From Brevundimonas intermedia (lineage in GTDB: Bacteria > Pseudomonadota > Alphaproteobacteria > Caulobacterales > Caulobacteraceae), in NCBI RefSeq assembly GCF_027922165.1, contig NZ_BSFD01000010.1, positions 124,001 through 188,000 on the forward strand: a stretch of DNA of 64,000 bases, written 5' to 3'. Position 1 is the stretch's first letter; each line of letters opens with the position of its first letter. Made by a program: the position numbers and the translations under genes. Below, in pieces: positions 16,272 through 25,360 of the stretch. The notes beneath the pieces are model-generated. The model was not told the DNA's origin. It made no database searches and saw only the letters and a list, made by a program, of their open reading frames with translations.

Positions 16272-17762
16272 ATGAACGCCTTCGCCCCCCTGCCCTTCTC
16301 GTCCTCGCCGATGGATTCCAGCGGCGTCGCCTCGATGCCTCATAACCTGGAGGCCGAACAGGCGCTGCTGGGCGCGCTGATGTTCGACAACGGCGTGTTC
16401 GAACGGCTCAGCGACCGCCTGCGCGGCCAGCATTTCTACGAGCCCTTCCACCAGCGGCTGTTCGAGGCGATCGAGGATCATATCCGCCAGGGCATGCTGG
16501 CCGAGCCGACGATCCTGATGGAACGGTTCAAACAGGACCCCGCCTTCCAGGAGTTCGGCGGCCTGCGCTATTTCGCCGACCTGGTGGACCGGGCGCCCCC
16601 TGCGGCAAACGCCCCGGACTACGCCCGGGTGGTCTATGACACGGCGCTGCGGCGCGACCTGATCCGCATCGGCGGCGAAATCATCAAGGAAGCGCCCAAT
16701 CCCGAGACGCCCGCCGACGAACAGATCGAACAGGCCGAACAGACCCTGTATTCGCTCGCCGAGACCGGCAAGCCATCGTCCGGCTTCGTCAGCTTTTCCC
16801 ACGCCTTGTCCGGCGCCGTTCAGATGGCGGCCGAAGCCTATCAGCGCGAAGGCAAGCTGGCGGGATTGGCGACAGGGCTGAACGATCTGGATCGCAAACT
16901 GGGTGGGCTGCACCCCTCCGACCTGCTGATCCTCGCCGGCCGTCCGTCGATGGGCAAGACCGCGCTCGCGACCAACATGGCCTTCAACGTAGCCCGGGCC
17001 TATCAGTGGGAGCCGACGCCCGAGGGCCGCAAGACCGTCAACGGCGGGGTCGTCGCCTTCTACTCACTGGAAATGAGCGCCGAACAGCTGGCGATGCGGA
17101 TACTGGCCGACGCGTCGGGCGTGTCCTCTGACAAGCTGCGCAAGGGCGAGATCGACGCCACCGACTTCGGCAAGCTGCGCGACGCGGCGGTCGAGATCGG
17201 CGAGAGTCCCCTCTACATCGACGCCACCGGCGGCCTGTCCATGTCCAAGCTGGCGGCGCGGGCGCGACGGCTGAAGCGTATGGAGCATGGGCTGGACCTG
17301 ATCATCGTCGACTATCTGCAACTGGTCACGACCGGCGACAGCGGCGGGCAGAAGAACCGGGTGCAGGAGGTGTCGGAGATCACCGGCGGCCTGAAGGCCC
17401 TGGCCAAGGAACTGTCGGTGCCGATCATCGCCCTGTCGCAGCTGTCGCGTCAGGTGGAACAGCGCGAAGACAAACGGCCGCAACTGTCTGACCTGCGCGA
17501 ATCCGGCTCGATCGAGCAGGACGCCGACTGCGTGATGTTCGTCTATCGCGAAAGCTACTACCTGGGCCGGGCCGAGCCGCGCGAAGGCACGGAGGAACAC
17601 CTGCAATGGCAGCAGGACATGGACCGGCTGCAAGGCCAGGCCGAGGTCGTCATCGGCAAACAACGCCACGGCCCCATCGGCATCGTCAAACTGGCCTTCG
17701 ACGCCGACACGGTCCGGTTCGGGAATCTGGCGCACGGCTATGAGGAAGTCAGCTACGAATAG
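16272..17762 (+). CDS. dnaB: replicative DNA helicase
   Basis: 496 residues. Hexameric helicase that unwinds DNA at the replication fork. The N-terminal helicase-loader/primase-interacting domain starts at PHNLEAEQALLGALM (about residues 23-37) and the RecA-like motor follows: Walker A AGRPSMGKTA (222-231), FYSLEMSAEQL, DLIIVDYLQL (Walker B), QLSRQVEQREDKRPQLSDLR and the arginine-finger region GSIEQDADCVMFVYR. No intein. Conserved placement after the rpsF operon. Confidence 0.98.
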   Translation: MNAFAPLPFSSSPMDSSGVASMPHNLEAEQALLGALMFDNGVFERLSDRLRGQHFYEPFHQRLFEAIEDHIRQGMLAEPTILMERFKQDPAFQEFGGLRYFADLVDRAPPAANAPDYARVVYDTALRRDLIRIGGEIIKEAPNPETPADEQIEQAEQTLYSLAETGKPSSGFVSFSHALSGAVQMAAEAYQREGKLAGLATGLNDLDRKLGGLHPSDLLILAGRPSMGKTALATNMAFNVARAYQWEPTPEGRKTVNGGVVAFYSLEMSAEQLAMRILADASGVSSDKLRKGEIDATDFGKLRDAAVEIGESPLYIDATGGLSMSKLAARARRLKRMEHGLDLIIVDYLQLVTTGDSGGQKNRVQEVSEITGGLKALAKELSVPIIALSQLSRQVEQREDKRPQLSDLRESGSIEQDADCVMFVYRESYYLGRAEPREGTEEHLQWQQDMDRLQGQAEVVIGKQRHGPIGIVKLAFDADTVRFGNLAHGYEEVSYE

Positions 17763-17807
17763 CAGGCGGCTGTTGACCTGGGCCGCAAACAGGCCCCTTG
17801 GGTGCGG

Positions 17808-18059
17808 ATGGCCAGCGAAACCGTCTACATCCTCCAGACCTATGTGCAGGGGCGCGGCAAGGGGCTGAAGGCCGAGCCGCAGGTGGGCTGCAAAGACGCC
17901 GAGGAAGCGCGGCGCAAGGCCGAGCGGCTGGCGCCCCTGCGGCTGGGCGTGGTGGCCTTTTCGGTCTCGGCCGACACCGAGATGGGCGACTACGACGAAG
18001 AACCGACCATCATCTTCAAGTCCGGACGATTGCCTCCGCCGTTCAGCGACGAGGATTGA
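17808..18059 (+). CDS. small conserved hypothetical protein
   Basis: 83 residues, cytoplasmic by appearance. It opens with ETVYILQTYVQGRGKGLKAE, has one Cys and an acidic/proline-rich end (PPPFSDED). I do not recognise a named domain. The strand pattern and the helix DAEEARRKAERLAP suggest a small alpha/beta fold. ATG at 17808 is preferred; GTG at 17802 is possible. It lies between dnaB and alr in the same direction, 45 and 48 bases away, so it may be cotranscribed with both. Confidence 0.78.
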   Translation: MASETVYILQTYVQGRGKGLKAEPQVGCKDAEEARRKAERLAPLRLGVVAFSVSADTEMGDYDEEPTIIFKSGRLPPPFSDED

Positions 18060-18107
18060 TCGCTCCCGGCTCTTCCATCGTCGGGAACTTGCGGCATAAG
18101 GGCCGCC

Positions 18108-19148
18108 ATGCCCTCCCCCGCCCTGCTGTCCGTCGATCTGAACGCCCTGGCGCGCAACTATCACACGCTGGGAGCCCTGACGGGCGTTCCGGTACATCCG
18201 GTGGTCAAGGCCGACGCCTATGGGTTGGGCGCCGAGGCGTGTGCGACACGGCTGATGGCGGAGGGGGCGCGGACCTTCTTCGTGGCCCGTACGGACGAAG
18301 GGGCGGCGCTGCGGACAGCCCTTGGCGACGCGCCCGTCATCTATGTCCTGGACGGTTGCCACAACGGGGCGGCGGGCGTGCTGAAGGCGGCGGGCCTGCG
18401 GCCCGTTCTTAACCAACCGGCGCAGATGAAGGCCTGGACCGAGGCCGGCGGCGGGGCCTGCGGCATACAGATTGACACCGGGCTGAACCGGCTCGGCTTC
18501 CGGCCTGAGGATGCGCCAGAAGCCTTCGACGGGGTTGGATTGGTGATGAGCCACCTCGCCTGCGCCGATGAACCGGACCAACCGATGAACCGGCGTCAGC
18601 GGGACCGGTTCGCCGGCGTGACCGAACGCTATCCCGGCGTGACGCGATCCTTCGCCAATTCGGGCGGCTGTTTTCTGGGGCAAGACTACGCCTTCGACGC
18701 CGTGCGACCGGGCGTCTGCCTGTACGGCGGCGGCCCGCAGGCGCGACAAGACGACCGCATCGCACCTGTCGCCACCCTGACCGCCGAAGTCTTGCAGGTG
18801 CGCGACGTGTCGGCGGGCGACAGCATCGGCTATTCTCGGGGGTTCGTGGCCGAACGCCCGATGCGGGCGGCGGTTGTAGCGGCGGGCTATGCCGACGGGG
18901 TTCTGCGCGCCTATGGAGCGCTTGGCGAAGTCTGGGTCGCGGGCCAGACCCGGCCGCTGCTGGGCCGGATCTCGATGGATGTCTGCACCGTCGATGTGAC
19001 CGGGTTGGATGTCGCGGCCGGCGACCGGGTCGAACTGTTCGGGGCCAATCGTGCTCTGGACGCGGCGGCGGCGGCGGCAGGGACCATTAGCTACGAACTT
19101 CTGACCGCAATCACCGCCCGCGTTCCCCGCGCCTATGTCGGTACCTAG
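18108..19148 (+). CDS. alr: alanine racemase
   Basis: 346 residues, slightly short for the family. Makes D-alanine for peptidoglycan using PLP. Seen: the PLP lysine K34 in VVKADAYGLG, the barrel motifs QIDTGLNRLGF and SNSGGC-like FANSGGCFL, the catalytic Tyr in SIGYSRGF and the C-terminal RISMDVCTVDVTG. It overlaps the convergent YIP1 gene by 4 bases. Confidence 0.96.
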   Translation: MPSPALLSVDLNALARNYHTLGALTGVPVHPVVKADAYGLGAEACATRLMAEGARTFFVARTDEGAALRTALGDAPVIYVLDGCHNGAAGVLKAAGLRPVLNQPAQMKAWTEAGGGACGIQIDTGLNRLGFRPEDAPEAFDGVGLVMSHLACADEPDQPMNRRQRDRFAGVTERYPGVTRSFANSGGCFLGQDYAFDAVRPGVCLYGGGPQARQDDRIAPVATLTAEVLQVRDVSAGDSIGYSRGFVAERPMRAAVVAAGYADGVLRAYGALGEVWVAGQTRPLLGRISMDVCTVDVTGLDVAAGDRVELFGANRALDAAAAAAGTISYELLTAITARVPRAYVGT

Positions 19149-19780
19149 CCGCCAGCAATGGCCGGCATCCCTGCGCCGGCGATAACGAAACTGGCGGCGA
19201 TCGTCCCCACGATGGCGCTGATGATGAAGGACATCACAAGGCCCAGGATCACGGTGACGATGAAATAGCCGACGGCCTTTTCAGCGGGGACCTTCATCAG
19301 CACCGGCAGACCCAGGTACAGCAGATAAAAGCTGTACAGCCCCAATATCGACAGGACGCCCAGCATCGGGATCAGGCCGAACACACCGACCAGCCAGGCC
19401 GCCGTATAGGAATAGACCGCCACCTTCATCGCCTGGACGGGGTTGCCGGTCCCGCCGAAATTGGGGGCGAGGGCGTTGATGATAAGGCCCAGAACATAAA
19501 CGGCGACTAGCGACAGCACATAGCTGACTGCGGCGACGAGAAGCGCGCCGACGATCGACATGGGCGTGCCGAACACGGGCAGAAGCTGTCCGCCGATCAG
19601 GCTGCAGATCGGGCCGATGGCGGCCAGGATCATGGCGTAGCGCGTGAAAAGGCTGCGGGTCGTGGCGAACTCGCCGTCGATGCGCGCCCATTCAAGCTTC
19701 GGCTGAAGGATGATCCCCTTCACACGTGCGATCAGGGCCGGATCGACGGCGGGTTGCGACGGGGGCGACTGATCGGTCAT
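19145..19780 (-). CDS. YIP1-family membrane protein
   Basis: 211 residues. The first ~45 are soluble and contain VKGIILQPKLEWARID, typical of bacterial YIP1-domain proteins, followed by about five hydrophobic segments (for example ILAAIGPICSLIGGQLLP and YFIVTVILGLVMSFIISAIVG). Inner-membrane protein of unknown function. It is transcribed toward alr, with overlapping stops. Confidence 0.85.
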   Translation of the reverse strand: MTDQSPPSQPAVDPALIARVKGIILQPKLEWARIDGEFATTRSLFTRYAMILAAIGPICSLIGGQLLPVFGTPMSIVGALLVAAVSYVLSLVAVYVLGLIINALAPNFGGTGNPVQAMKVAVYSYTAAWLVGVFGLIPMLGVLSILGLYSFYLLYLGLPVLMKVPAEKAVGYFIVTVILGLVMSFIISAIVGTIAASFVIAGAGMPAIAGG

Positions 19781-19980
19781 GGGCGGCCTGCAAACTGAGA
19801 CGAGACGGAGATAGACGTCGCATCAGTTCTGCGGGACTGAGCCCACCGATCTTATGCGACACAATCTCAACCCGGAACTAAGGCAAAGGTTGCGGCTGCG
19901 ACCGGAAATGACGTCGCGACGGTGCAAAGAGCGACCCTATTGCAGCGCCCCATCGGCCGCTCCCGCTGCTAAGGAAACCC

Positions 19981-21360
19981 ATGGCTCGCGATTCCGCCCT
20001 CTACGTCTGTCAGTCCTGCGGCTCGGTCCACGGCAAGTGGTCGGGCCAGTGTTCGTCATGCGGGCAGTGGAATACCCTCACCGAAGAGAGCCGGTCGGCG
20101 CCTCCCGGCGCGATCAAACCCTCGGCGGCCGCTTCGGCGCGCGGCCGTGGGCTGCAGTTCGAAACGCTGCAATCCGACACCCCCGAACCGCCGCGCATCA
20201 CGACGGGCGTAGCCGAGTTCGACCGGGTCTGCGGCGGCGGGGTGGTGCCGGGTTCGGCCATTCTGCTGAGCGGCGATCCGGGCGTGGGCAAGTCCACCCT
20301 GCTGCTGGAAGTAGCGGCCAAGGCAGCCCTGCGCGGCGCACGCATCGCCTATATCTCCGGCGAAGAGGCGGTTGAACAAATCCGCGCGCGGGCCAAGCGG
20401 ATGGGGCTGGAACAGGCGCCGGTCAATCTGGCGGCGGCGACGGCCCTGCGCGACATCCTGGGCACGCTGAAGCGCGAACAGTTCGACATCGTCATCGTCG
20501 ATTCGATCCAGACCCTGTGGTCCGACGTCCATGAGAGCGGCCCCGGCTCGATCACCCAGGTCCGGGCCTGCGCGGGCGAGATGGTGCGGCTTGCCAAGAC
20601 CCAAGGGGTGGCGGTCGTCCTGGTCGGACACGTCACCAAGGACGGCCAGGTGGCCGGGCCACGCGTGGTCGAACACCTGGTCGACGCCGTCATGACCTTC
20701 GAGGGCGAGCGCGGCTATCCGTTCCGCATCCTGCGCGCCGGCAAGAACCGGTTCGGCGCCACCGACGAGATCGGGGTGTTCGAAATGGGCGACAGCGGCC
20801 TGCGCGAAGTCGCCAATCCGTCAGCCCTGTTCCTGGGCGACAGCAAGGACCGGGCGCCCGGCGCGGCGGTCTTCGCCGGGATCGAGGGATCGCGGCCGGT
20901 GCTGGTCGAGATCCAGGCCCTGGTGGCGCCCTCCGCCTATGGCACGCCGCGCCGGGCGGTAGTGGGCTGGGACTCCGGTCGCCTGGCCATGCTGCTGGCG
21001 GTGCTCGAGGCCCGGTGCGGCCTGGGGTTCGGTGACAAGGACGTCTATCTGAACGTCGCGGGCGGCCTGCGGATCAATGAGCCGGCGGCGGACCTGGCGG
21101 CGGCGGCGGCCCTGATCAGCTCCGCGCTGGACATGCCCCTGCCCCAGGGCTGCGTCGTGTTTGGCGAGATCGGCCTGTCAGGCGAGGTCCGAAGCGTAGG
21201 CCGGGCCGAGGCGCGGGTTCGGGAGGCCCAGAAACTGGGCTTTGAACATGTGCTCTGCCCGCCCCTTGCCCAGAACGGCGGCAAGACCAAGGGGGTCAAG
21301 GTGACGTCGGCGACACGTTTGACGGATGTGGTCGAACGAATCTCGCAAAACCGCTATTAG
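19981..21360 (+). CDS. radA: DNA repair protein RadA
   Basis: 459 residues. RecA-like branch-migration helicase in recombination repair. Seen: an N-terminal C4 zinc finger (CQSCGSVHGKWSGQCSSCG), Walker A LSGDPGVGKST, Walker B DIVIVDSIQT, the RadA-specific KNRFG motif and a C-terminal Lon-like domain with GLSGEVRSV and GEIGLSG. It has its own ~200-base upstream region, divergent from the YIP1 gene. Confidence 0.97.
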   Translation: MARDSALYVCQSCGSVHGKWSGQCSSCGQWNTLTEESRSAPPGAIKPSAAASARGRGLQFETLQSDTPEPPRITTGVAEFDRVCGGGVVPGSAILLSGDPGVGKSTLLLEVAAKAALRGARIAYISGEEAVEQIRARAKRMGLEQAPVNLAAATALRDILGTLKREQFDIVIVDSIQTLWSDVHESGPGSITQVRACAGEMVRLAKTQGVAVVLVGHVTKDGQVAGPRVVEHLVDAVMTFEGERGYPFRILRAGKNRFGATDEIGVFEMGDSGLREVANPSALFLGDSKDRAPGAAVFAGIEGSRPVLVEIQALVAPSAYGTPRRAVVGWDSGRLAMLLAVLEARCGLGFGDKDVYLNVAGGLRINEPAADLAAAAALISSALDMPLPQGCVVFGEIGLSGEVRSVGRAEARVREAQKLGFEHVLCPPLAQNGGKTKGVKVTSATRLTDVVERISQNRY

Positions 21361-21388
21361 ACAGACGCAACAGCCGCTGGACCCCTGA

Positions 21389-21985
21389 GTGACCGGTTAC
21401 GACGTCTTCGCCATCGTGGTGATTCTGTTCTCCGCAGCAGCCGGCTGGGTGCGTGGTGGCGTGCGCGAGATCATCACCCTGCTCAGCGCCCTGCTGGCGG
21501 CGCTGGTGGCCCTGGTCACCCTGCCCTGGACGGCGATGCTGGGCCGGGCCCTGGTCAATCCGGACTGGGCCGGGACCATCCTTGCGGCCATCGTCGCCTT
21601 CCTGATCGTCTATTTCGGCATCCGCATCTTCGGCTCCTATCTGTCGAAACAGGCGCAGGCCCATCCTCAGTTGGGCGGCGTCGATCGGTTCATCGGCGTC
21701 TTCGTCGGAACCGGCCGCGCCCTGGTGCTGTTGGGGGCCGTCCATCTGGTCATCGTGGCCGCCATGCCGGGCGAACGGACGCCGCGCTGGCTCAGCGAAG
21801 CCGCCCTCTACAAGGTCAGCGCCGTGGGCGCCCGGGCCATTCAGATCATCCTGCCCGGGATCGGGCGGGGCGCCGATGCGATCACGCCTGTGGTGGATTC
21901 ATCCGTGCGCAAAGGGTTTTCGAACGACGAAGCCTTGCCTCGGACGCAATCCGAGACTAACTCGCCGCGCGAAGCCGCCCCGTAA
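21389..21985 (+). CDS. cvpA: CvpA family membrane protein
   Basis: 198 residues with four hydrophobic segments, opening TGYDVFAIVVILFSAAAGWVRGGVREI, the CvpA signature. The family was named for colicin V production and is linked to envelope stress. Start is GTG at 21389. The C-terminal ~45 residues are polar. It sits 26 bases before purF, the same order as in many proteobacteria. Confidence 0.93.
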   Translation: MTGYDVFAIVVILFSAAAGWVRGGVREIITLLSALLAALVALVTLPWTAMLGRALVNPDWAGTILAAIVAFLIVYFGIRIFGSYLSKQAQAHPQLGGVDRFIGVFVGTGRALVLLGAVHLVIVAAMPGERTPRWLSEAALYKVSAVGARAIQIILPGIGRGADAITPVVDSSVRKGFSNDEALPRTQSETNSPREAAP

Positions 21986-22011
21986 GTTTCCCCGGTCATC
22001 GGAGCCCCACG

Positions 22012-23517
22012 ATGCGCCACCATATCGCCGATCCCGTCGTTCACCGCGAGCACTGGCGCGAGCCGGAGGACGACCAGCTTCGTCTGGAGTGCGGCGTCTG
22101 CGGCGTCTGGGGCGCTGACGAGGACGAAGGCTCGGCCATCGTCGCCCTGGGCCTTCACGCCCTGCAGCATCGCGGCCAGGAAGCCTGCGGCATCGCCAGC
22201 GTCAAGGACGAACGGTTCCACACCGAACGCCACCAGGGCCTGGTGGGCGAAGCCTTCGGCGGCGCGGACCTTATGACCCGTATGCCGGGCCGCGCGGCCG
22301 TGGGCCACACCCGTTATTCGACCGCCGGCGGGTCCTTCCTGCGCAACATCCAGCCGATGTTCGCCGACCTGGACCAGGGCGGCATCGCCATCGCCCACAA
22401 CGGCAATCTGACCAATTTCAAGTTTCTGCACAGCCAGCTGGTCAGCGAAGGCGCCATCTTCCAGTCCACCTCGGACTCAGAAGTCATCCTCCACCTGATC
22501 GCCCGCAGCCGTAAGGCCAAGATCGTCGACCGCTTCATCGACGCCTTGGCCCGGATCGAGGGCGGCTACGCACTGGTCGCCCAGACCCGTCACAAGATGA
22601 TCGGTGCGCGCGATCCCCTGGGTATCCGCCCGCTGGTGCTGGGTCAGGTCGGCGAGGCCTGGGTTCTGGCCTCCGAGACCTGCGCCTTGGACATGATGGG
22701 CGCCACCTTCGTGCGTGATGTCGAACACGGCGAGGTCGTGGTCATCGACGAGAACGGCCTGGAATCGATGAAGCCCTTCCCCGCCCGCGCCGCCCGCCCC
22801 TGCCTGTTCGAATACGTCTATTTCTCGCGCCCGGACTCGGTCGTGAACGGCCGCTCGGTCTATGAGGTTCGCAAGGAGATGGGTCGCGGCCTGGCGCGCG
22901 AACTGGGCGTCGAGGCCGACATCGTCGTGCCGGTGCCGGACTCGGGCGTGCCCGCGGCCTTGGGCTATGCTCAGGAGAGCGGCATCCCCTACGAGATGGG
23001 CATCATCCGCAGCCACTATCTGGGCCGCACCTTCATCCAGCCCAGCCAGGGCGCCCGTCAGAAGGGCGTTCGGATGAAGCACAGCCCCAACAAGTCGGCT
23101 TTGGCCGGCAAACGGGTCGTGCTGATCGACGATTCCATCGTGCGCGGCACCACCTCGGTCAAGCTGGTCCGCGCCGTCCGCGCCGCCGGCGCGACGGAGG
23201 TCCACCTCCGCTCGGCCAGCCCGCAGATCCTGTTCCCCGACTTCTACGGTATCGACATGCCGGAACGGGCGCAGCTGCTGGCGGCGAACAAGACGCTGGA
23301 AGAGATGCGCGAACTGCTGGAGGTCGATTCGCTCGGTTTCCTGTCCATCGACGGCCTGTACCGCGCCATGGGCGAGACCGGCCGCAACAACGCCGCCCCT
23401 CAATTCACCGACCACTATTTCACCGGCGACTACCCCACCCGTCTGCTGGATCGCGAGATCGAGGAAGGCGGCCGGGAATTTGGGGCCAAGCAATTGTCGC
23501 TGCTCGTCAGCGCCTAA
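22012..23517 (+). CDS. purF: amidophosphoribosyltransferase
   Basis: 501 residues. First step of purine synthesis: PRPP plus glutamine to phosphoribosylamine. A 26-residue propeptide precedes catalytic Cys27 in ECGVCGVWG; the usual Phe after Val is Cys here. Seen: LQHRGQEACGI, GHTRYST, HNGNLTN, VVPVPDSG and the PRPP loop VVLIDDSIVRGTT. A DYPT-containing C-terminus is normal. A short stem (23533-23539 with 23550-23556) follows without a T-run. Confidence 0.97.
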   Translation: MRHHIADPVVHREHWREPEDDQLRLECGVCGVWGADEDEGSAIVALGLHALQHRGQEACGIASVKDERFHTERHQGLVGEAFGGADLMTRMPGRAAVGHTRYSTAGGSFLRNIQPMFADLDQGGIAIAHNGNLTNFKFLHSQLVSEGAIFQSTSDSEVILHLIARSRKAKIVDRFIDALARIEGGYALVAQTRHKMIGARDPLGIRPLVLGQVGEAWVLASETCALDMMGATFVRDVEHGEVVVIDENGLESMKPFPARAARPCLFEYVYFSRPDSVVNGRSVYEVRKEMGRGLARELGVEADIVVPVPDSGVPAALGYAQESGIPYEMGIIRSHYLGRTFIQPSQGARQKGVRMKHSPNKSALAGKRVVLIDDSIVRGTTSVKLVRAVRAAGATEVHLRSASPQILFPDFYGIDMPERAQLLAANKTLEEMRELLEVDSLGFLSIDGLYRAMGETGRNNAAPQFTDHYFTGDYPTRLLDREIEEGGREFGAKQLSLLVSA

Positions 23518-23572
23518 CTCCACCGCGTGGCGGGCCTTGGCTTGAGGGTCAAGGCCGCGCTATCAGCGCTCT

Positions 23573-24325
23573 ATGTCAGAACTTCCCCTGAACGATCGCA
23601 TCGCCCTCGTCGTCGGGGCCTCGCGCGGCATTGGCTACGAGAGCGCTCTGGCGCTGGCCAAGGCCGGCGCGCACGTGGTCGCCACGGCAAGGACGCAAGG
23701 TGGGCTGGAAGAACTGGACGACGCCATCTTCGCCGCAACTGGTAAGCACGCGACCCTGGTCCCGTTCGACTTGGTCGATGGCGGCGGGATCGACCGACTG
23801 GGCGGCGCCATCTTCGATCGTTTCAAGAAACTGGACATCTGGGTCCAGGCGGCTGCGACCATGGGGCCGTCGGGCCTGACGCCGGTGGCCCATGCTGACC
23901 CACGCGAGTTCGCCAAGGTCGAGAAGGTCAACTTCACCGCAGTCTATCGGCTGATCCGCTCGCTGGAGCCGCTGCTGCGCGCCTCCGACGCCGGACGGGC
24001 GATCCATTTCACCAGCAGCGTGGCGGCGACGCCCCGCGCCTTCTGGGGCATGTACGCCGCGACCAAGGCCGGCGCTGAGGCCCTGATGAAGGCTTGGGCG
24101 GACGAGGTGGAGAGCACCTCCATACGCGTCAGCATCGTCGACCCCGGCCGTATGCGTACGGCCATGCGCGCCCAGGCTTTCCCCGGCGAGGACCCGCAGA
24201 CCCTGCCCCACCCGTCCGAGATCGGTCAACTGGTCGTCGATCTTGCGCGCGGCGACGCCACGCCCCCGCCGACGATCCGCTTCCGCAACTGGAAGGCCGG
24301 CCCGACGGCGGAAGCGCTGGTCTAA
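23573..24325 (+). CDS. short-chain dehydrogenase/reductase
   Basis: 250 residues of classical SDR fold: VVGASRGIGYESALALA (cofactor motif), a catalytic Ser in TSSVAATP and YAATKAG with the Tyr/Lys pair near residue 160, then VDPGRMRTAM. The second cofactor-region motif reads AAATMGP rather than the usual NNAG. Substrate unknown. It starts 55 bases after purF, and its stop is 7 bases from the stop of the convergent SDR gene. Confidence 0.9.
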   Translation: MSELPLNDRIALVVGASRGIGYESALALAKAGAHVVATARTQGGLEELDDAIFAATGKHATLVPFDLVDGGGIDRLGGAIFDRFKKLDIWVQAAATMGPSGLTPVAHADPREFAKVEKVNFTAVYRLIRSLEPLLRASDAGRAIHFTSSVAATPRAFWGMYAATKAGAEALMKAWADEVESTSIRVSIVDPGRMRTAMRAQAFPGEDPQTLPHPSEIGQLVVDLARGDATPPPTIRFRNWKAGPTAEALV

Positions 24326-24332
24326 GGCAAAG

Positions 24333-25217
24333 TCAGCCCCAGGCGCCAGCGCCCGGCTCCTCACGGAACGAGAAGTCACCGTCGGTCGACTGCGACAGGT
24401 CGCGCCAGGCCTCTAACTCCGTCGTCAGCCCCGCGATCTTGCCCTCGATCATGCCGACGGCGTCCGTCCCGGCCGCCCATCGCACGGGCGGGTTTTCCGC
24501 ATTGGCCAGGGTCACCAGAGCCTGGCCCAGCTTGACCGGATCCCCCGCCTGATTATGGCTGCGAGCGTCATAGAATTCGCGAATTGCGGCCGAGGCCTGG
24601 GCGTAGTCGGCGATGGGGTTGGCGGCGTAGACCACCGAGCTCGCGTCGAGGAAGTCGGTGCGGAAGAAGCCCGGCTCGACGATGGTCACATGGACGCCGA
24701 AGGGGCTGACTTCCTGGGCGATGGACTCGCTGAAGCCCTCGATCGCGAACTTGGAGGCACAGTAGATCGAGCCGGACGCCCCGCCGACCATCCCTCCCAC
24801 GGACGAGACGTTGAATACATGGCCCGAGCGCTGGGCCCGCATGACCGGCAGGACGGCGCGGGTCATGTCGAACAGGCCAAAGACATTGGTGTCGAACTGG
24901 GCGCGGGCGTCCTGAGGCCGGGTCTCTTCGAACAGGCCGAGGTAGCCGTAGCCGGCGTTGTTGACCAGGACGTCGATCCGGCCGAAGCGAGCCACAGCGG
25001 TCTCGACGGCGGCCGCGATCTGGGCCGCGTCGGTGACGTCCAAGGCCAGAGACAACAGGGCGTCGCCATCTTCGCCGAAGGTTTTGACAAGAGCCTCACG
25101 GCGACGGCCGGTGACGACAACACGGTCGCCAGCGTCCACGGCGGCTTGAGCGATGGCGGCGCCCAATCCGCGGGCCGCGCCGGTGATGAGCCAGGTCTTG
25201 GGGGTCGGGGTTGTCAT
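24333..25217 (-). CDS. short-chain dehydrogenase/reductase, AraC-linked
   Basis: 294 residues. Classical SDR: ITGAARGLGAAIAQAA, VNNAGYG, the Ser motif NVSSVGGMVGG, YCASKFAIEG and VEPGFFRTDF. The length and the C-terminal extension (LVTLANAENPPVRWAAGTDA) fit the SDR group often encoded beside AraC-type regulators. It is divergent from the AraC gene at 25361, which probably controls it. Substrate unknown. Confidence 0.92.
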   Translation of the reverse strand: MTTPTPKTWLITGAARGLGAAIAQAAVDAGDRVVVTGRRREALVKTFGEDGDALLSLALDVTDAAQIAAAVETAVARFGRIDVLVNNAGYGYLGLFEETRPQDARAQFDTNVFGLFDMTRAVLPVMRAQRSGHVFNVSSVGGMVGGASGSIYCASKFAIEGFSESIAQEVSPFGVHVTIVEPGFFRTDFLDASSVVYAANPIADYAQASAAIREFYDARSHNQAGDPVKLGQALVTLANAENPPVRWAAGTDAVGMIEGKIAGLTTELEAWRDLSQSTDGDFSFREEPGAGAWG

Positions 25218-25320
25218 GGAAGTCTCCTCTGTCTGACGGCGAGGAGGAAACGCCCGATTGCCGGTCCGGCGTTAGGGCGATCCGGGCGAAGTCTTGCACA
25301 ATCCTGTCAAACCACTCCCG

Positions 25321-25340
25321 GTCACTTGCGCGAGTGTGAC
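25321..25340. promoter_or_regulatory. imperfect palindrome before the AraC gene
   Basis: GTCAC (25321-25325) and GTGAC (25336-25340) flank a GCGC centre, 20-39 bases before the AraC-family start. The position suits an operator in the AraC/SDR divergent region, but the dyad is weak. Confidence 0.3.
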
Positions 25341-25360
25341 GAGAAGCGTTGGATGCAGAC

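Noticed and set aside
19854..20375. Open frame upstream of and overlapping radA
   Set aside because: Arg-rich translation in another frame of radA with no ribosome site; it is a GC-rich shadow.
23533..23556. Terminator after purF
   Set aside because: The 7-bp stem has a 10-base loop and no T-run, so it is not a convincing terminator.
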